A stretch of DNA of 64,000 bases from contig NC_079135.1 in NCBI RefSeq assembly GCF_945859705.1, positions 16,308,501 through 16,372,500 of the forward strand, read 5' to 3'. Of this stretch, positions 49,994-61,513 are shown one piece after another. The notes beneath the pieces are model-generated. The model worked only from the letters and a program-made list of their open reading frames with translations. It was not told the DNA's origin and did not search any database. The translations under genes were made by a program, and so were the position numbers. The DNA is from Episyrphus balteatus (Eukaryota; Arthropoda; Insecta; Diptera; Syrphidae). Within the stretch, counting starts at the first letter, position 1. Every line of letters begins with the position of its first letter.

Positions 49994-50345
49994 AATAAAT
50001 AAATGTATGAGAGTAAGGGATAATCTTCCACTGTTTAAACGAAAGATGCAAATTTCTCACAAACTGACTTTAAACAAAAAAAATATTTCGAACACAGCGG
50101 CAACACCTACAATATTTAAACATTCATTTTTTTTTGCATCAATTAATTTATGAAATCTAGGCAAGATTTTTGAAAACAAACATTTTTTGCTCAAAAATAT
50201 CTTCAATTAAATTAAATAAATCAATACGTCAATAGCAGCAATTTTTAACCTATAGAGGTTAAAAAAGATCAATAAAATCGCAGCTGTTCGGCCAGGTTCC
50301 TTAATATTTCCATTTTTTTTGCTTTAGTTACTCCACTATTAGTTT
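49994..50345 (+). mobile_element. Shortened copy of the 29.9-32.5 kb inverted-repeat element
   Basis: The first part (GAGAGTAAGGGATAATCTTC, CAGCGGCAACACCTACAATA) matches 31065-31165. From about 50134 (AATTAATTTATGAAATC, AAATATCTTCAATTAAAT, GGCCAGGTTCCTTA, GCTTTAGTTACTCCACT in order) it matches 32310-32544, including the right terminus. It therefore joins one inner arm directly to the outer right end and lacks the intervening ~1.1 kb. Either it is a deletion derivative or it shows the ancestral layout. Confidence 0.75.
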
Positions 50346-50700
50346 ACAAAGAATTTTCTGCGTAGAGTTAAAATTATGTTTAAATGTTGAAAAACTCTCC
50401 GAATGCATTTTTTTTTATCTTACCATGAACCATGAACTCTTTCCTTACTCCTGGGAACTTTTAAAGCGTTAAAATAAAATCAAAAAAGGGATTTTAAGGA
50501 CTTTTGAATTAGCTATTGAGAGTTAAGTTCTGCGTTGCGTCGATGTACCTACATTATGTACCAATTATAAAAATTCATGAATTAATTTTTTACTAGGTAA
50601 TAGATTTTTTTTGGTCTATGATGTGTGAGATCTAAACTCTTTTGAAGTAATTTTTTTTTAATTACCTTAATTTCAAGATCCTGCCATTTTTTTACCGTCA
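50346..50700. other. Short A+T-rich spacer before the LINE
   Basis: No gene or repeat was recognised between the inverted-repeat element copy and the LINE target site. Confidence 0.5.
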
Positions 50701-50711
50701 CTTTTCGATTA
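50701..50711 (+). repeat. Left target-site duplication of the LINE
   Basis: CTTTTCGATTA here is repeated exactly at 52194-52204, immediately after the poly(A) tail. The right copy is then followed by GAGTGC and the left by element sequence, which fixes the 5' end of the insertion at 50712. Confidence 0.93.
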
Positions 50712-52162
50712 CTGCTCAGGTTATGAAAGAAATGCCTTTGAAAGCCTTAAGCAACGGTATGTCCCACACCATTGGAAAATTGCTGAAGTTATTGTCATAC
50801 CCAAGCAAGGTAAGCCACCTACAGAAGTGACGTCTTACAGACCAATATCGCTTATACCAATTATGGCAAAAGTTTTTGAAAAACTGCTTCTGAAGAGACT
50901 TAGCAAAATTATAGAAGAAAGAAGGTTAATCCCAAATCATCAGTTTGGCTTTAGAAATAAACATTCCACGATAGACCAAGTTCATAGAATAACGGATGTA
51001 ATAGAAAAAGCATTAGAAGAAAAACAAGTATGTTCAGCTATTTTCTTAGATGTTGCTCAAGCCTTTGACAAGGTTTGGCATGAGGGACTTGAGTACAAAC
51101 TGCAAAGGGATCTTCCCAGACAGTACTATGAAATATTAAAATCGTACATCTCAGACCGATTGTTTAGAGTAAGGTACGATCAAGAATATTCGGAATTGAA
51201 GAAAATAGAAGCCGGTGTACCACAAGGAAGTGTCCTAGGTCCTACCCTGTATTTACTATACACAAGGGATATCCCAGTTGGGAATCACACCATAATGGCT
51301 ACTTTTGCAGATAATACCGCAATTTTGGTACCCGACAAATGTGTCTCTAGGGGAGCAGTAAAGCTGCAATATGCCGTCGACACAGTCAGAGATTGGACCG
51401 AAAAATGGCGTATCAAACTCAATGAAACAAAATCTTCACATATAAACTTTACAAATAAAAAGATAAACAATATTCCAATATTCATTAATAATCAAGCTGT
51501 ACCTTACGCCAATACGGCCAAATACCTTGGAATGACTTTGGATGCAAAGCTAAAGTGGAAAGAGCACATCAAAAAGAAAAGAACTAAATTTGAAATATAG
51601 AAAAATGTACTGGTTACTTGGTAACAACTCTGATTTATCAACCCAAAACAAAATAATGCTGTATAATCAAGTACTAAAGCCTGTTTGGACCTATGGTATC
51701 CAATTATGGGGCTGTACAAAGAAAACAAATACCGAAATCATCCAAAAATTCCAAAACAAAGTCCTTCGTGGAGTAGTTAATGCACCTTGGTACATAAGAA
51801 ATAGCGATCTACATCGTGACTTACAAATAGAAACGGTTACAGAAGTTGTTAAAAAATACGCTGTATCCCATAATCAGAGACTGCAATGTCATACCAATTC
51901 TGAAATGGTGTCCGTCTTGAATACCAGAAACCATGTTCGGAGATTAAGAAGAACCAAGCCTCATGAGCTTATGGTCTAAAAAAACATGGGAAAGTATTAA
52001 AAGTTTAAACTTCCCCCAAAGTGATTTTACAAAGTTAAGAAAGAAAAATCTGATGTCGATCTCTCAAGATTGGTCCTGATAAAGAGGTGGTTTTAGTGGT
52101 TAAGAGTCCCACACTACTTGGTGTCGAATACTGCCAAGTGTCTTTTGAAGATTTCCTCCCGT

Positions 52163-52193
<31 letters not shown>
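50712..52193 (+). mobile_element. 5'-truncated Jockey-type non-LTR retrotransposon
   Basis: A 1,482-bp insertion containing the reverse-transcriptase region, a short 3' UTR of about 185 bp and a 30-bp poly(A) tail (52164-52193), flanked by perfect 11-bp duplications. This is the classic outcome of target-primed reverse transcription that stopped early. ORF1, the endonuclease and the N-terminal part of the reverse transcriptase are missing. The copy is inactive: it is truncated, frameshifted and altered at the catalytic site. Mutations are modest, so it is not very old. Confidence 0.95.
50713..51979 (+). pseudogene. Reverse transcriptase remnant of the Jockey-type LINE
   Basis: The first frame runs in phase from 50713 to a stop at 51598-51600 and shows, in order, VPHHWKIAEVIVIPK, SYRPISL, HQFGFRNKHSTIDQV, AIFLDVAQAFDKVWHEGL, AGVPQGSVLGPTLYLLY and ATFADN. 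These are reverse-transcriptase blocks in the expected spacing. The catalytic box reads FADN, where the family has F/Y-A-D-D, so the second catalytic aspartate is lost. After KYLGMTLDAKLKW the frame shifts near 51590. The next frame (51590-51979) continues with MYWLLG, LYNQVLKPVWTYGIQLWGC, RFQNKVLR-like FQNKVLRG and APWYIRNSDLHRDL, the usual Jockey C-terminal region. Two independent lesions mean that it is a pseudogene. Wild-type Jockey elements keep one continuous frame here. Confidence 0.95.
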
Positions 52194-52195
<2 letters not shown>

Positions 52196-52204
52196 TTTCG
52201 ATTA
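52194..52204 (+). repeat. Right target-site duplication of the LINE
   Basis: CTTTTCGATTA directly follows the 30-bp A tail and matches 50701-50711. Confidence 0.93.
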
Positions 52205-53234
52205 GAGTGCAATATATTACCAAATTTAACAAATCGTGCTAGAGATGCCACTTTGCTTATTACAAAAAAAAAACTTTTTTCAAATAACTTACCTCTTAAA
52301 AATCGAAAGTAGTTTTTTTCAGTGTAAAAATTACACTTTTTCTCAATTAACCATGATAACTCCAACAAATTACATCACGTTTTTTACATTTTTTTCCATA
52401 ATAAATTTTTTTGAAATTACCATGGTTAAGCAAGAAAAAGATCAAAGGGACAATTTTTACGCACTAAAAAAAAACAAAACTTTGATTTTTAAGAGGTTGG
52501 TAATTTTTACACTTGAAAAAGTATTTATACATATTATGTGGATTTTAAGGTCAAATCAAGTTAACCTTTTAATAGGAATGTTATATGAACTATACCTACA
52601 TGCAGTCACGAAATAATTCTTCGTCAAATAAATAACATTTAAGGTGCACAATACCCACACCAGTGGATTTACTTTTTCGAAATTATAGATTGAAAAAGGT
52701 CACTGTGGTGTATGCGCACTATTTTTTTTTTTTTTTTTTCTAAAAAAAATTATGGAACTAGATGGCCCAATTTTAAAATTAGATCAGCCAAGCATTTTTT
52801 AGTTTGAAAAGCCATGTTAAAAAATGCATTAAAACGAATAGTAGATAATCTTTTTTAGGAATAACAAAATAACTTTTTAAACGGTAAGTCGTAGAGAATC
52901 GTATTTTTAATCGATGGATAGATTTATAAAAAAAAAAATGGAAGAAGTTTTGAAAAAGTTCTAAAAAATTTCAATACTGAGTTATGAATGGTTTTTTTTT
53001 TAATTTTTGAAAAGCATCTATATTTTTAGGGGTATTTTGAGTGGGTTTTATTTTTTAGGAATTTTCAAAAGCTTACGAAATAACTAACTATTCAATGGCA
53101 AATATTGTTTTATTTTGAAAAAAAAGTGGATAAAGTGGAATAATAAGAAATGGGATTAGAAAAAATTGTATTCGAGGTGAAGACGTTATATAAAAAAATA
53201 ATCATGTGTGCAATTCACACGTGGTAGAAGTGAA

Positions 53235-53265
53235 AGTATTTCTTTTTTCTTGAAAAAGAAATACT
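53235..53265. repeat. Perfect 13-bp hairpin
   Basis: AGTATTTCTTTTT is followed after a 5-bp loop by AAAAAGAAATACT. No mobile or regulatory context is evident. Confidence 0.8.
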
Positions 53266-54438
53266 ATATGAAAAAGCTTACAAATTACAAAAACAAACCT
53301 TTTTTTTTCTTCTAAAAATATTAAATCCATTTTTTTATGACAACTTATAATAAATTTTATATAATTTGAAAGCTTATTGTTTCAGCTCAAAACATTTTTT
53401 TTTTTTCAACCCAACCAAAAAATCAATGTTCTAACACCATCAAATTAATTTTTTATATGACAACCTTTAATAAATTTCAGATCATCTGAAAGCTTATTAT
53501 TTCACCTTTTATATGAAGCTTCAATCATATTTCTACAACACATACAAAAAAAATTAGAATTTTTTAAAACCAACCATGTCAAACTGGTCATTGACAACAG
53601 ATTTCCACAGGTATTTTGAGGTATTTTAAATCAAATTTGTATGTGCTCTAGATCAAAAGATAAAACGTGTGTAGAAAAAGAACATCTTTTCACCGTTATC
53701 TCAGGATTTTGAATAAAATAAATTTAATTGAAATTGAGTACAATTATAGTTTATTCTATTACCTATCTACAGTATAAATTTCATTCATCTATCTATTAAA
53801 ACAAACAAGTTATAATAAATTGATTTTTCCTGTCGCTTTTTCGTTTCATCGTGTTTCAAATCACTACGATACTAAAGAAGAGTTTTCACTTCAAAAACAT
53901 TTTTTTAATCAAAATCGTAGGAGTTTATTTGAAAAATTGGTTTCTTACAACGATTTTTTTATTTTCTAAAAACTATTTTAAAAAACATTCTGAAGATTCT
54001 CTTAATAAAAGAGCTTTTGTTCCATAATTGAAGCGAATCAATTAACCAGTTTTGAGTGTTTTGGAAATCTATCAAAAAACAGTCCACCGTAGAAATTCAC
54101 CAAAATTAGAAAAAGGCCTAGTTCATATCCTCGTATATAATTCCTATGCTCAAACGAATTTTCGTTACACGTTACTTATACATATACAAAATACCAAATT
54201 AATTTTCTGCCTGGATATTTCAAAGCCAGAGAAAAGCCCCGGTTGTTTTTTGTGTTTTCTTTCTTTTTTTGTTTTTAGTTTTTTTTTTTTTTCCTATTCA
54301 AATCCTTGGAAAATCAAAAATACTATACAAATCGATTTTCAATTCCACATTAATGCTCCAGAGAGATGATTTGTGTGTATTTGTGTGTGTCCTCGAGAAA
54401 TAAATTCGAATTATTTTTGATAAACCTCTGAGCTCTCT

Positions 54439-54451
54439 GGGGGGGGGGGGG
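54439..54451 (+). repeat. Poly(G) run of 13
   Basis: An uninterrupted G run following CTCTCT in strongly A+T-rich DNA. It might be a polymorphic microsatellite or a sequencing-sensitive site. Confidence 0.85.
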
Positions 54452-55963
54452 AATAGTTCTATAGTGCATTCTAAAGTTGAATCGAATCATTTTCTATTCT
54501 CCACTCTTCTTTCTTTCTCTCTCCCAGGTCCCGCATGTGAGTCTCTGAGGAGACTCCATTCTGTGTGTAGATATGGCTCAAACTCTGTTTGTTTGTCGAG
54601 TGTCCTTTTGTATAGATCAACGATGTTCAAGAAGCAAATTTTATAATAAACTTATTTGTCTTGCTTTATCCACTTAAGCTGCTATTGCAGCAGTCTGTCT
54701 GCTTCATTGAGGATTCTATAAAGAGTTGCATAGAGAATCTATATACATTGTATTTATATGATGTTTTACACACACATTTATATTCGTATATGAATGAATG
54801 TAGAATAAGGATACACTGGATTTTATTGTGAATTCAGTGGAGCATTGGTCAATTTATCTTAACGATGGGTAACGATGAATATTGTAGAGAATGTGGATGA
54901 TGCTAGTTCGACTGCTCTACGTCTTTATATGTAGGTAGTTTTGCTGATTTCGTCTTACTGACTGGCTAAAGAGTTAAAGGGGATAGGTTTTGAGTAATAC
55001 CTACTCTAGGGTTTACCTATAAGTCCAAATACTCTTATGTTCATATTCAATCATGCATGAGTAAGTGTGTGTTTCTTTTTTTGAGCTTTTTATAAATACA
55101 AAATTTATACAACAGAGTGAGCTTTAGTAAGTTTATAGGAAAAAGAGTCCTCTTAAGAAAACCTATTCAATCAGAAATTATGCCCTCAAGACCAATTTTG
55201 TTAGTAAGGTTTTGTTTGTTTGTTTTATAATATTTTGCATTCAATGTGGTTTTCTGAAAATTATATACACACATGATCATTTCATTTCATTATTGTGAAT
55301 GAAAAGTAGGTACAAACTATCGAGTCGAGACTCGAGAGTTATTATATAGACTCATTGAAAAAATAATATTTACTTTGGATTCTAATCAAATATAATTGAG
55401 AAAGTAGACATGTGCACTTGAAGGGGTAATAGGGTTCAAAAGGACACTTGAAACCTTTTTTTCTAAATAACACATCATTTTCAGCTTCAAGTAGGTAAAA
55501 TCGAGTGCGACACTAGAAATTTTGGACTTAACCCCAGTTGCTTCATTTTTGTTCCAGAGGGCTACAAATGAATTTAAAAGGAGAATAATCTACTAGGTGA
55601 ACGCCTTACGTGATGTCCTCTAAAGTTTTAAAAACTGAAATCTAAAAGAAGAGTCTTAAATAAGCTAAATATGAGAGATCTGAAAAAATCCAGTCGCCTT
55701 TTCAGGGGTTTCTTTCATCACGAAAACTGCAAACCAGTAAAAAGAAGTAAGGCTATTTAACTGATTATGAATTCTGGAAAGGTTATAGTAACGTTGAACC
55801 ACGGATATGCACTTAAAGATAGGGTCCCTTTAAGACCACGAAGTACGCGAGATAAAGCCCCCACCAAAAGTTTGCTTCAATAAATATGTTGATTTTTTTC
55901 CAAACTAAAAATTTAAAAAAAATTTTCTAAGTCCTAAAATGTGAAAAATTTTCTAAGTCTTTT

Positions 55964-56237
55964 CTTTTAGTTTGCATTTAAATAAAAATGTTTTAGGGAA
56001 TTTAAAAAAAAAAATTCAAAGTTTTGAAAATTTTTCTAAGTCCAAGAATATGAAAAATTTTTCAAAATCCTTAAATATAAAATTTTTGTAAGTCCTCAAA
56101 TTCTTGGGAAATTTTTCAAATTTCAGGACCTTGCAATATTTTTATATTTTAGGACTTAATAATAATAAAAATAATTTTTCACATTTTCAAAATTTTGAAT
56201 TTTTTTTAAACATTTTTATTTAAATGCAAACTAAAAG
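55964..56237. repeat. Inverted repeat with ~55-65-bp arms
   Basis: CTTTTAGTTTGCATTTAAAT at 55964 is exactly inverted as ATTTAAATGCAAACTAAAAG ending at 56237, and the pairing continues inward to TTCAAAGTTTTGAAAA on the left and TTTTCAAAATTTTGAA on the right. The loop (about 155 bp) repeats AAATTTTTC(T/A)AAGTCC-like units, so this too is inverted arms around short direct repeats. Confidence 0.85.
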
Positions 56238-56439
56238 AGAAAGTTACTATAAAAAGGTATGGCACGTCATTGTGGTGGCAACCTATGATTTTTAATAATT
56301 TATTCGACGAATTGTAATTCGATAAATTTTCCGGTTACCCTTCATCAAGCAGTTTTAAGACTACTCATAGTCATCTATGTTAATATTGCCCCTTTGCCCC
56401 AGAGGATGGCGATGGATAACGTCCGATCCTTTGATAAGG

Positions 56440-56563
56440 TTGGGTAACTTGGCGAAAAGGCGACATGGTAACATAAGCGATATAGTGATATGGCGACATG
56501 GAAACATGGACGATAAGGTGACAGGAGCACATGAGCAACATGGCGGCATTGCAACATGGCGAT
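56440..56563 (+). repeat. Degenerate GGCGACATG minisatellite, left part
   Basis: Loose units of about 9-12 bp such as ATGGCGACATGG, GGCGGCATTG and ACATGGCGAT. The array is interrupted at 56564 and resumes at 57231-57275 (ATGGCGATATAGGCGACTTGG), which shows that the DNA between was inserted into it. Confidence 0.7.
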
Positions 56564-57230
56564 GGGTTGGGGTCAAAATTCTGCCGGGGTCAAAATTCTT
56601 ATTTCAAAATTCTGCTTTCAAAATTCTGCTTTTCAAAATTCTGTTTTTCAAAATTCTGCTTTTCATAATTCTGTTTTACAAAATTCTGCAAAAAATTAAA
56701 AAATGGTTTGGAAAATGTTTAAAAGCGCGCCCTTTTAAACATTTTCCAAACCATTTTTTAAATTTTGCAGAATTTGGTAAGATTATCTCCTCGCTGCTTA
56801 TTTGATTACTTTACTCACTTTGTCAGTTTTTTTTTTTATTTTCATTGTTTGTTTGATAAATCAATAAATTAAAATATATTAAGAAAAGATTTTTAATGTT
56901 AAATAATTTCGAAAAATAATTAGAAATTTATTAATTTATCAAATAAAAGTGAATGTTCGAAAAATTGACCAAGAAAGGAATATGTTGTCTCTTTCTTTTT
57001 AGTTTCTAATAGTTTTCAACGGTTTATAATGGATAAATGAGATGTAAGCGCATATGCTATATGCAAAAAAAATAACAGAATTAGCAGAATTTTTTTGTTC
57101 AAAAAATATGCTGGCAGAATTTTGAAAAGCAGAATTTTGAAAGACAGAATAGAAAAAAAGCAGAATTTTCATAAAAAAAAGCAGAATTTTGAAAAACGGA
57201 ATTTTGAAGCCAAAATTTTGACCCGATCCC
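56564..57230. mobile_element. Foldback-like element with inverted 15-18-bp repeat arms
   Basis: The 667-bp element is flanked on both sides by CATGGCGAT (56555-56563 and 57231-57239), a candidate 9-bp target duplication. Its left end GGGTTGGGGTCAAAATT is inverted on the right as AATTTTGACCCGATCCC. The left arm is about seven copies of TTTCAAAATTCTGC (56572-56690). The right side has the complementary GCAGAATTTTGAAA units (57075-57215). Inside is a 44/45-bp near-perfect hairpin. Drosophila FB elements show the same traits: inverted arms of short tandem repeats and 9-bp target duplications. The target is itself repetitive, so the duplication could be coincidental. Confidence 0.8.
56681..56775. 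repeat. 44-bp near-perfect hairpin with CGCGCC loop
   Basis: AATGGTTTGGAAAATGTTTA on the left pairs exactly with TAAACATTTTCCAAACCATT on the right. The arms extend outward to AAATTCTGCAAAA and TTTTGCAGAATTT, with one or two mismatches. The 6-bp loop (56726-56731) is G+C-rich. The structure sits within the Foldback-like element, off-centre towards its left arm. Confidence 0.95.
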
Positions 57231-57275
57231 CATGGCGATATAGGCGACTTGGTGGAATGGCGTCATGAGTGACAT
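57231..57275 (+). repeat. Degenerate GGCGACATG minisatellite, right part
   Basis: This continues the array that ends at 56563, on the other side of the Foldback-like element. Confidence 0.65.
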
Positions 57276-59849
57276 GTTCCATCAAAATAGAACTAATTAT
57301 GGCAGAAGTAAAGACATTACTAGTGTTAAAAAATACTAAATAATTAAATCGTCAGTTTTAAAAATGGTCATTCTCCGGTTAATAAAAAAACTTTTTGAGC
57401 CCCGTTAAAATAAGCAAAAAAAAAACTCATAAAATCGCTTTTCTTGACTTTTTTCATGTTTTTTTTTTTTTTTGACTCTTTTGGTATTGAATTTTTTTTT
57501 TTAATTTAAAAAACTTTTTCCGATAATAAATTTGATTCTCTACAACAAGGTTTAAAATCAATTTATCAAAATTATGCTTTGTTTACGAGATATATTGAAA
57601 AAAAAAAAACAAAACAAAAAGGGGGCTTTTGCACCTCTATCTTCAATTTCGACCCTCTCATTTAATAACACTCCGCGGTTTTATCTTCTCTTATAACCCA
57701 TTCAACGTTTAATACAATTAAAACCCGTGATCGTCTTAGTTAAGACATAATCAGTACCCTGTAATCCTGGATTTATTCTGTTCTTCAAACTTAAAAAAAT
57801 ATTCAAGCCCTGTAACTTCGACACCCAAAATATTTTTTTTGTTTCATTTTCGAAGATTTTTCTACGCCTAAAGATAACATTTGCATCAAAAAGTCAATTT
57901 CGAAAAAATTGTGGACTTATTTGCGAAACAATAACAAAACAAAAAAAAATATACCTAATAAATTTGGGTTTTATTTTATTTTTCCAAAAATAGTTGGGGA
58001 CTTTTCATTTATTTTTGGTTCATTTTATCATTTCGTTGGAGCCTTTTTTCATTAGGGTATAATCTACTTTCTTTCTTTTGGGGCCTCATTTCTTAGGCTC
58101 TAATTTCGCGGAGTCTAGCAATATCACACACAAAAACTTTCTTTACTCTTTTATAACCCTTTTGAACTTAAAGAAGAGTAAATAGAAGATAAAAAGAGAG
58201 AGATCTAACAAGTGATTAAGCATAAGTTTGCTTGCTTTTCATCTTAATTTTTATTTTTTTTTCCTAGTTTTTCATTTTTTTTTTCTTTTCTTTTTAAATA
58301 AATTTCTAACTGTTGTTTTTTTTCTATAAAAAATATACTGATTTTAAATAATCCTTTGTAGACATTTATTTTTTAACATTTTCATCACTGCTTGTAATAA
58401 TAAGAAATCATATAAATCATCATTCAAGATGTTCACAAGGTGAATTTGATTTGCAAAATGGTGAATTTAATTTACCTCTTAATTTGTAAAAGGTTGAAAT
58501 AAATGTAAAAGCATGTCTTCTAAAATATAGCTAGTGGTTTGTTTTAGCCATCACTTGCTACTTAAGTATTCATTGGAAAATAAGGTTAAACATAAGATTA
58601 TACCTTATCACATTTTTTAAAATGATCTTTTCTCTAAATACCTCCCGCAAGCTCTATTTTGTATTCTTTAACAATTTTTTCGCAGCAATTTTTTATCACT
58701 CAATGAAAATTATTATCTCAATTTAAGATTTTTATTTGATTTTTTTTGGATTAAGGGAGTTTTTTTTATGAATGATTAAATTTTAAGGAAGACTAAAATA
58801 TTTTTGCATTTTCCATGGTTTCTGTGAATGAACTTGATTGATTGATCTCTCGTCATATTAAAATTATGTTATACATATTTTCAATTATTTATAAAATTTT
58901 ATTCTTAACTATTTTTAAAATCCTAAAAATCATTTAAATATTAAACACACCAAAGCACAATTCATTTACACCTATGTGACTCGAAGTATAGAGAAGTACT
59001 TTAGAGTCCTCCAGGAAATAAAAAACCAAAGTACCTATTTCCCTCTTTTGCACATCAAGGTTTTTATTGTTTAAAATTTTATTGTTGTTTCCTTTTTGAA
59101 CAAGAAAACCTTTCTTTTTCTATTCAGAGTCATTCTGCGAATATAGTGTGTTTGTACCTTTAAAAAGAACTAAAACCTCACACAACTCGAAGCATAATAT
59201 AAAACAAAGACTGTTTTGTAACAAAACTTCATGGCTTTTCTAGCTCGCGTATACAATATATTTTCCACTCTACTTTTTCTATATAGAACCTTAAGTCGAT
59301 TTATATATAGGTAGTATATCTAACTTCTAAAGTGGTACTTACCTTTAAAGCTTTCTAAAAGTGTTCACAATATAGGGTTAACCCATACCTTACATAACCG
59401 TTAACTTGTAACTTTACCTTCGTCATATTTATAATTTGTAACTTCTTTGACCAAAAAAAAAAACCACTTGAAAACTCTTTTTTTTTTTGTTTTTTTTTTT
59501 CAATTTCAATTAACACTCAACTAAATTCTCGCTTATAAGCGCACATTGTCCTTGTATGTGTGTGTTTTTTGAGCTCACAGAGAGTTAAAAAAAAAAACTA
59601 ACACACATCCACATAATATGCTTGTTCGCGTATTCCTCTTCTATATAAGCTTTACCTCTTTATATAACCAACAATAAACAAAATAACCACTTAACAAACA
59701 TCAAAGCCATTCATTATGCTCGGCTAGGATCCCAACATGCTGGCCAACGGAGCAAACTAAAAACTTGCAGTTTATGTTTTATTTTTTTTTTTTTCTTTCT
59801 TCCTTTTTTTTTTGTTTTATTTGTTGGTTTTTTTTTTCATTTTTGCAAG
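57276..59849. other. A+T-rich DNA without a supported gene
   Basis: T-rich and A-rich runs throughout. There is no open frame of note, no RNA gene and no inverted-repeat element. Confidence 0.45.
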
Positions 59850-60560
59850 CTAGCAAGGCAATCACCAGGGCTCAAACCATAAATGTCGCGAACGAGAAAT
59901 GTCAGCGCGCGGCACTCCTTTGGCGCTCTCTGGATTGAGCCACTACTTCTGTGTATGTGGTTGACCTATTCAGCCAACCAACCAACAAGTCCAAAAGCAA
60001 AAGAGCGACAATGGCCACCGTAATCATAATCACGAGTAGGTAGCTATACCGTTTTTTTGAAACACCACGTAAAATGTCGTCGTAGGTAGCGTTTTCTGTT
60101 TTCTACGTTTGGTTGTGTCGTTCTCTGTTGTCGCCATCGCGTAGCCGCCATTTGCCATCATCCGCCTTCCGCCATCATTGGCCCGGTTAGTAGTAGACAT
60201 TTACAAAAAAAAAAAAAAAAAAACACAAAAAGAAAACAAGGATAAAAAAAGGATCTCTATCCTGATGGTCCTGGAGTGTGCAGGAAATTTTAAATTACCC
60301 ACAAGGCCAGCGCCGCAGTGCTTCCCTTCCAAAGTGGGGGTCCTGTGTGTGGTTGCCCTAGAAGGAAATTGTTTATGACAGTTTAATATCTAGAGCAAAG
60401 GACAATGCGAGAGGGAAAAATAAACGGAAAACACCCACTGCGGAGGCGAGCGGAGCGGAGGCCCGACTTATAGATCAGACTCGGGTGCAGCAAAATTCTT
60501 AAACCACTGTACGTTACTCTATGCCGGGAAATATAGCACGTTCATGGCCATTCGTCCTTT
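59850..60560. other. Less A+T-biased unique stretch; possible promoter or 5' UTR
   Basis: The region contains CpG-bearing segments (TGTCGCGAACGAG, CAGCGCGCGGCACTCC, TCGCCATCGCGTAGCCGCCA, GGAGGCGAGCGGAGCGGAGG) that contrast with A+T-rich flanks and are not tandem repeats. TATATAAG at 59642 and TTATATAACC at 59658 lie about 200 bp upstream on the plus strand. No protein frame is recognised. A first, non-coding exon or core promoter of a gene outside the window would fit, but is unproven. Confidence 0.3.
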
Positions 60561-61248
60561 ACACTCTCAGCCAGCTTTAGTTTGGAAATATAGTATCCTC
60601 ACTCTATGTATGTGTTGGAATGTAGTAGGAATGAAAAATTGCTACAAACATTAATTTCTCTTCATCAACGGATATTGCTGAAAGCAAAAGTTACCGTTAT
60701 ACAGAGAGAAGCGAGTGGTGCATAATAGTGAGAGTGCTCTTCATTCGGCACAAAAAATATACTGCCAACAAACATGAAAGAATCCTTTTTCACACTTCCT
60801 CCCTTCATTTGTTCTGTGTGAGTGTGTCGTGTGTGTGCCCTGACAGCCCTACTACACCATACCGTTTTCACTGCACAAAAATTTAAGCTTTATCTCTGCC
60901 CTTTTTGGTTCGTTGGCGCCAATGTTAAGCTTAATAAAAAAAAATACTGTACCTTAGCCCTATGAGGCACGCGCGTTTATCGTTCAGAAGTTCACCTACA
61001 CTAAAAAAAAATATGTTGTTTAAATAAATATCTAGCTAAGGCAACTAGCTCTAGACTTAGACTCGGGGCGTCAGCGAAGTCATATGACAATCAAAACTTT
61101 GGGAAAATGAAACACCCTAATATTGCAAATCAGAAACAGGTATGCCCATTTTGCCCATTGATTCATTCTTTTAACATGGAATTTGAAAAAAAGTATAAAA
61201 ATCATTTGAGCCGTTTTTTAAACTAAATATTTTTTTTTTTTAAGATAT
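60561..61248. other. Unique A+T-rich DNA
   Basis: Contains a GTGTG-rich stretch at 60818-60836. No gene is recognised. ATAT at 61245-61248 abuts the first direct repeat of the next element. Confidence 0.45.
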
Positions 61249-61470
61249 TGTAATAGCCATAGCCATTTTGTATATATAAGATTAGTTATTTACTGTATTA
61301 TATATTTAGAATATACTTTATCAAACTTAAATAGAAATAGTTTTTGAAAATAATGTTTATAAAATATTGAAAAATATATTTATTCTGATATAGAATTTCA
61401 AACAATATTGTTGTGTTTAATAAAATCAACATGATAAAATAATTGTTTGGATAAATATCCTGACATTATA
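61249..61470 (+). repeat. 222-bp LTR-like direct repeat, copy 1
   Basis: Starts TGTAATAGCCATAGCC and ends TCCTGACATTATA. The left junction TTG|TAATAG differs from the internal junctions ACTG|TAATAG, which locates the element edge. Confidence 0.8.
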
Positions 61471-61513
61471 ATCTCAGAAGTGGGATACGAATTTAAAAGA
61501 CAAAAAAAAATGC

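Larger units (their letters stand above)
52205..55963. other. A+T-rich DNA without a supported gene
   Basis: Contains a 13-bp perfect hairpin (53235-53247 with 53253-53265), a diverged ~125-bp direct duplication (ATGACAACTTATAATAAATT near 53337 and ATGACAACCTTTAATAAATT near 53457, each followed by CTGAAAGCTTATT-like sequence), and a 13-bp G run at 54439-54451. Open frames are short and unrecognised. Confidence 0.45.

Noticed and set aside
56377..56805. 142-codon plus-strand frame
   Set aside because: It runs across the degenerate minisatellite, the junction and the Foldback-like element, so it is a chance frame.
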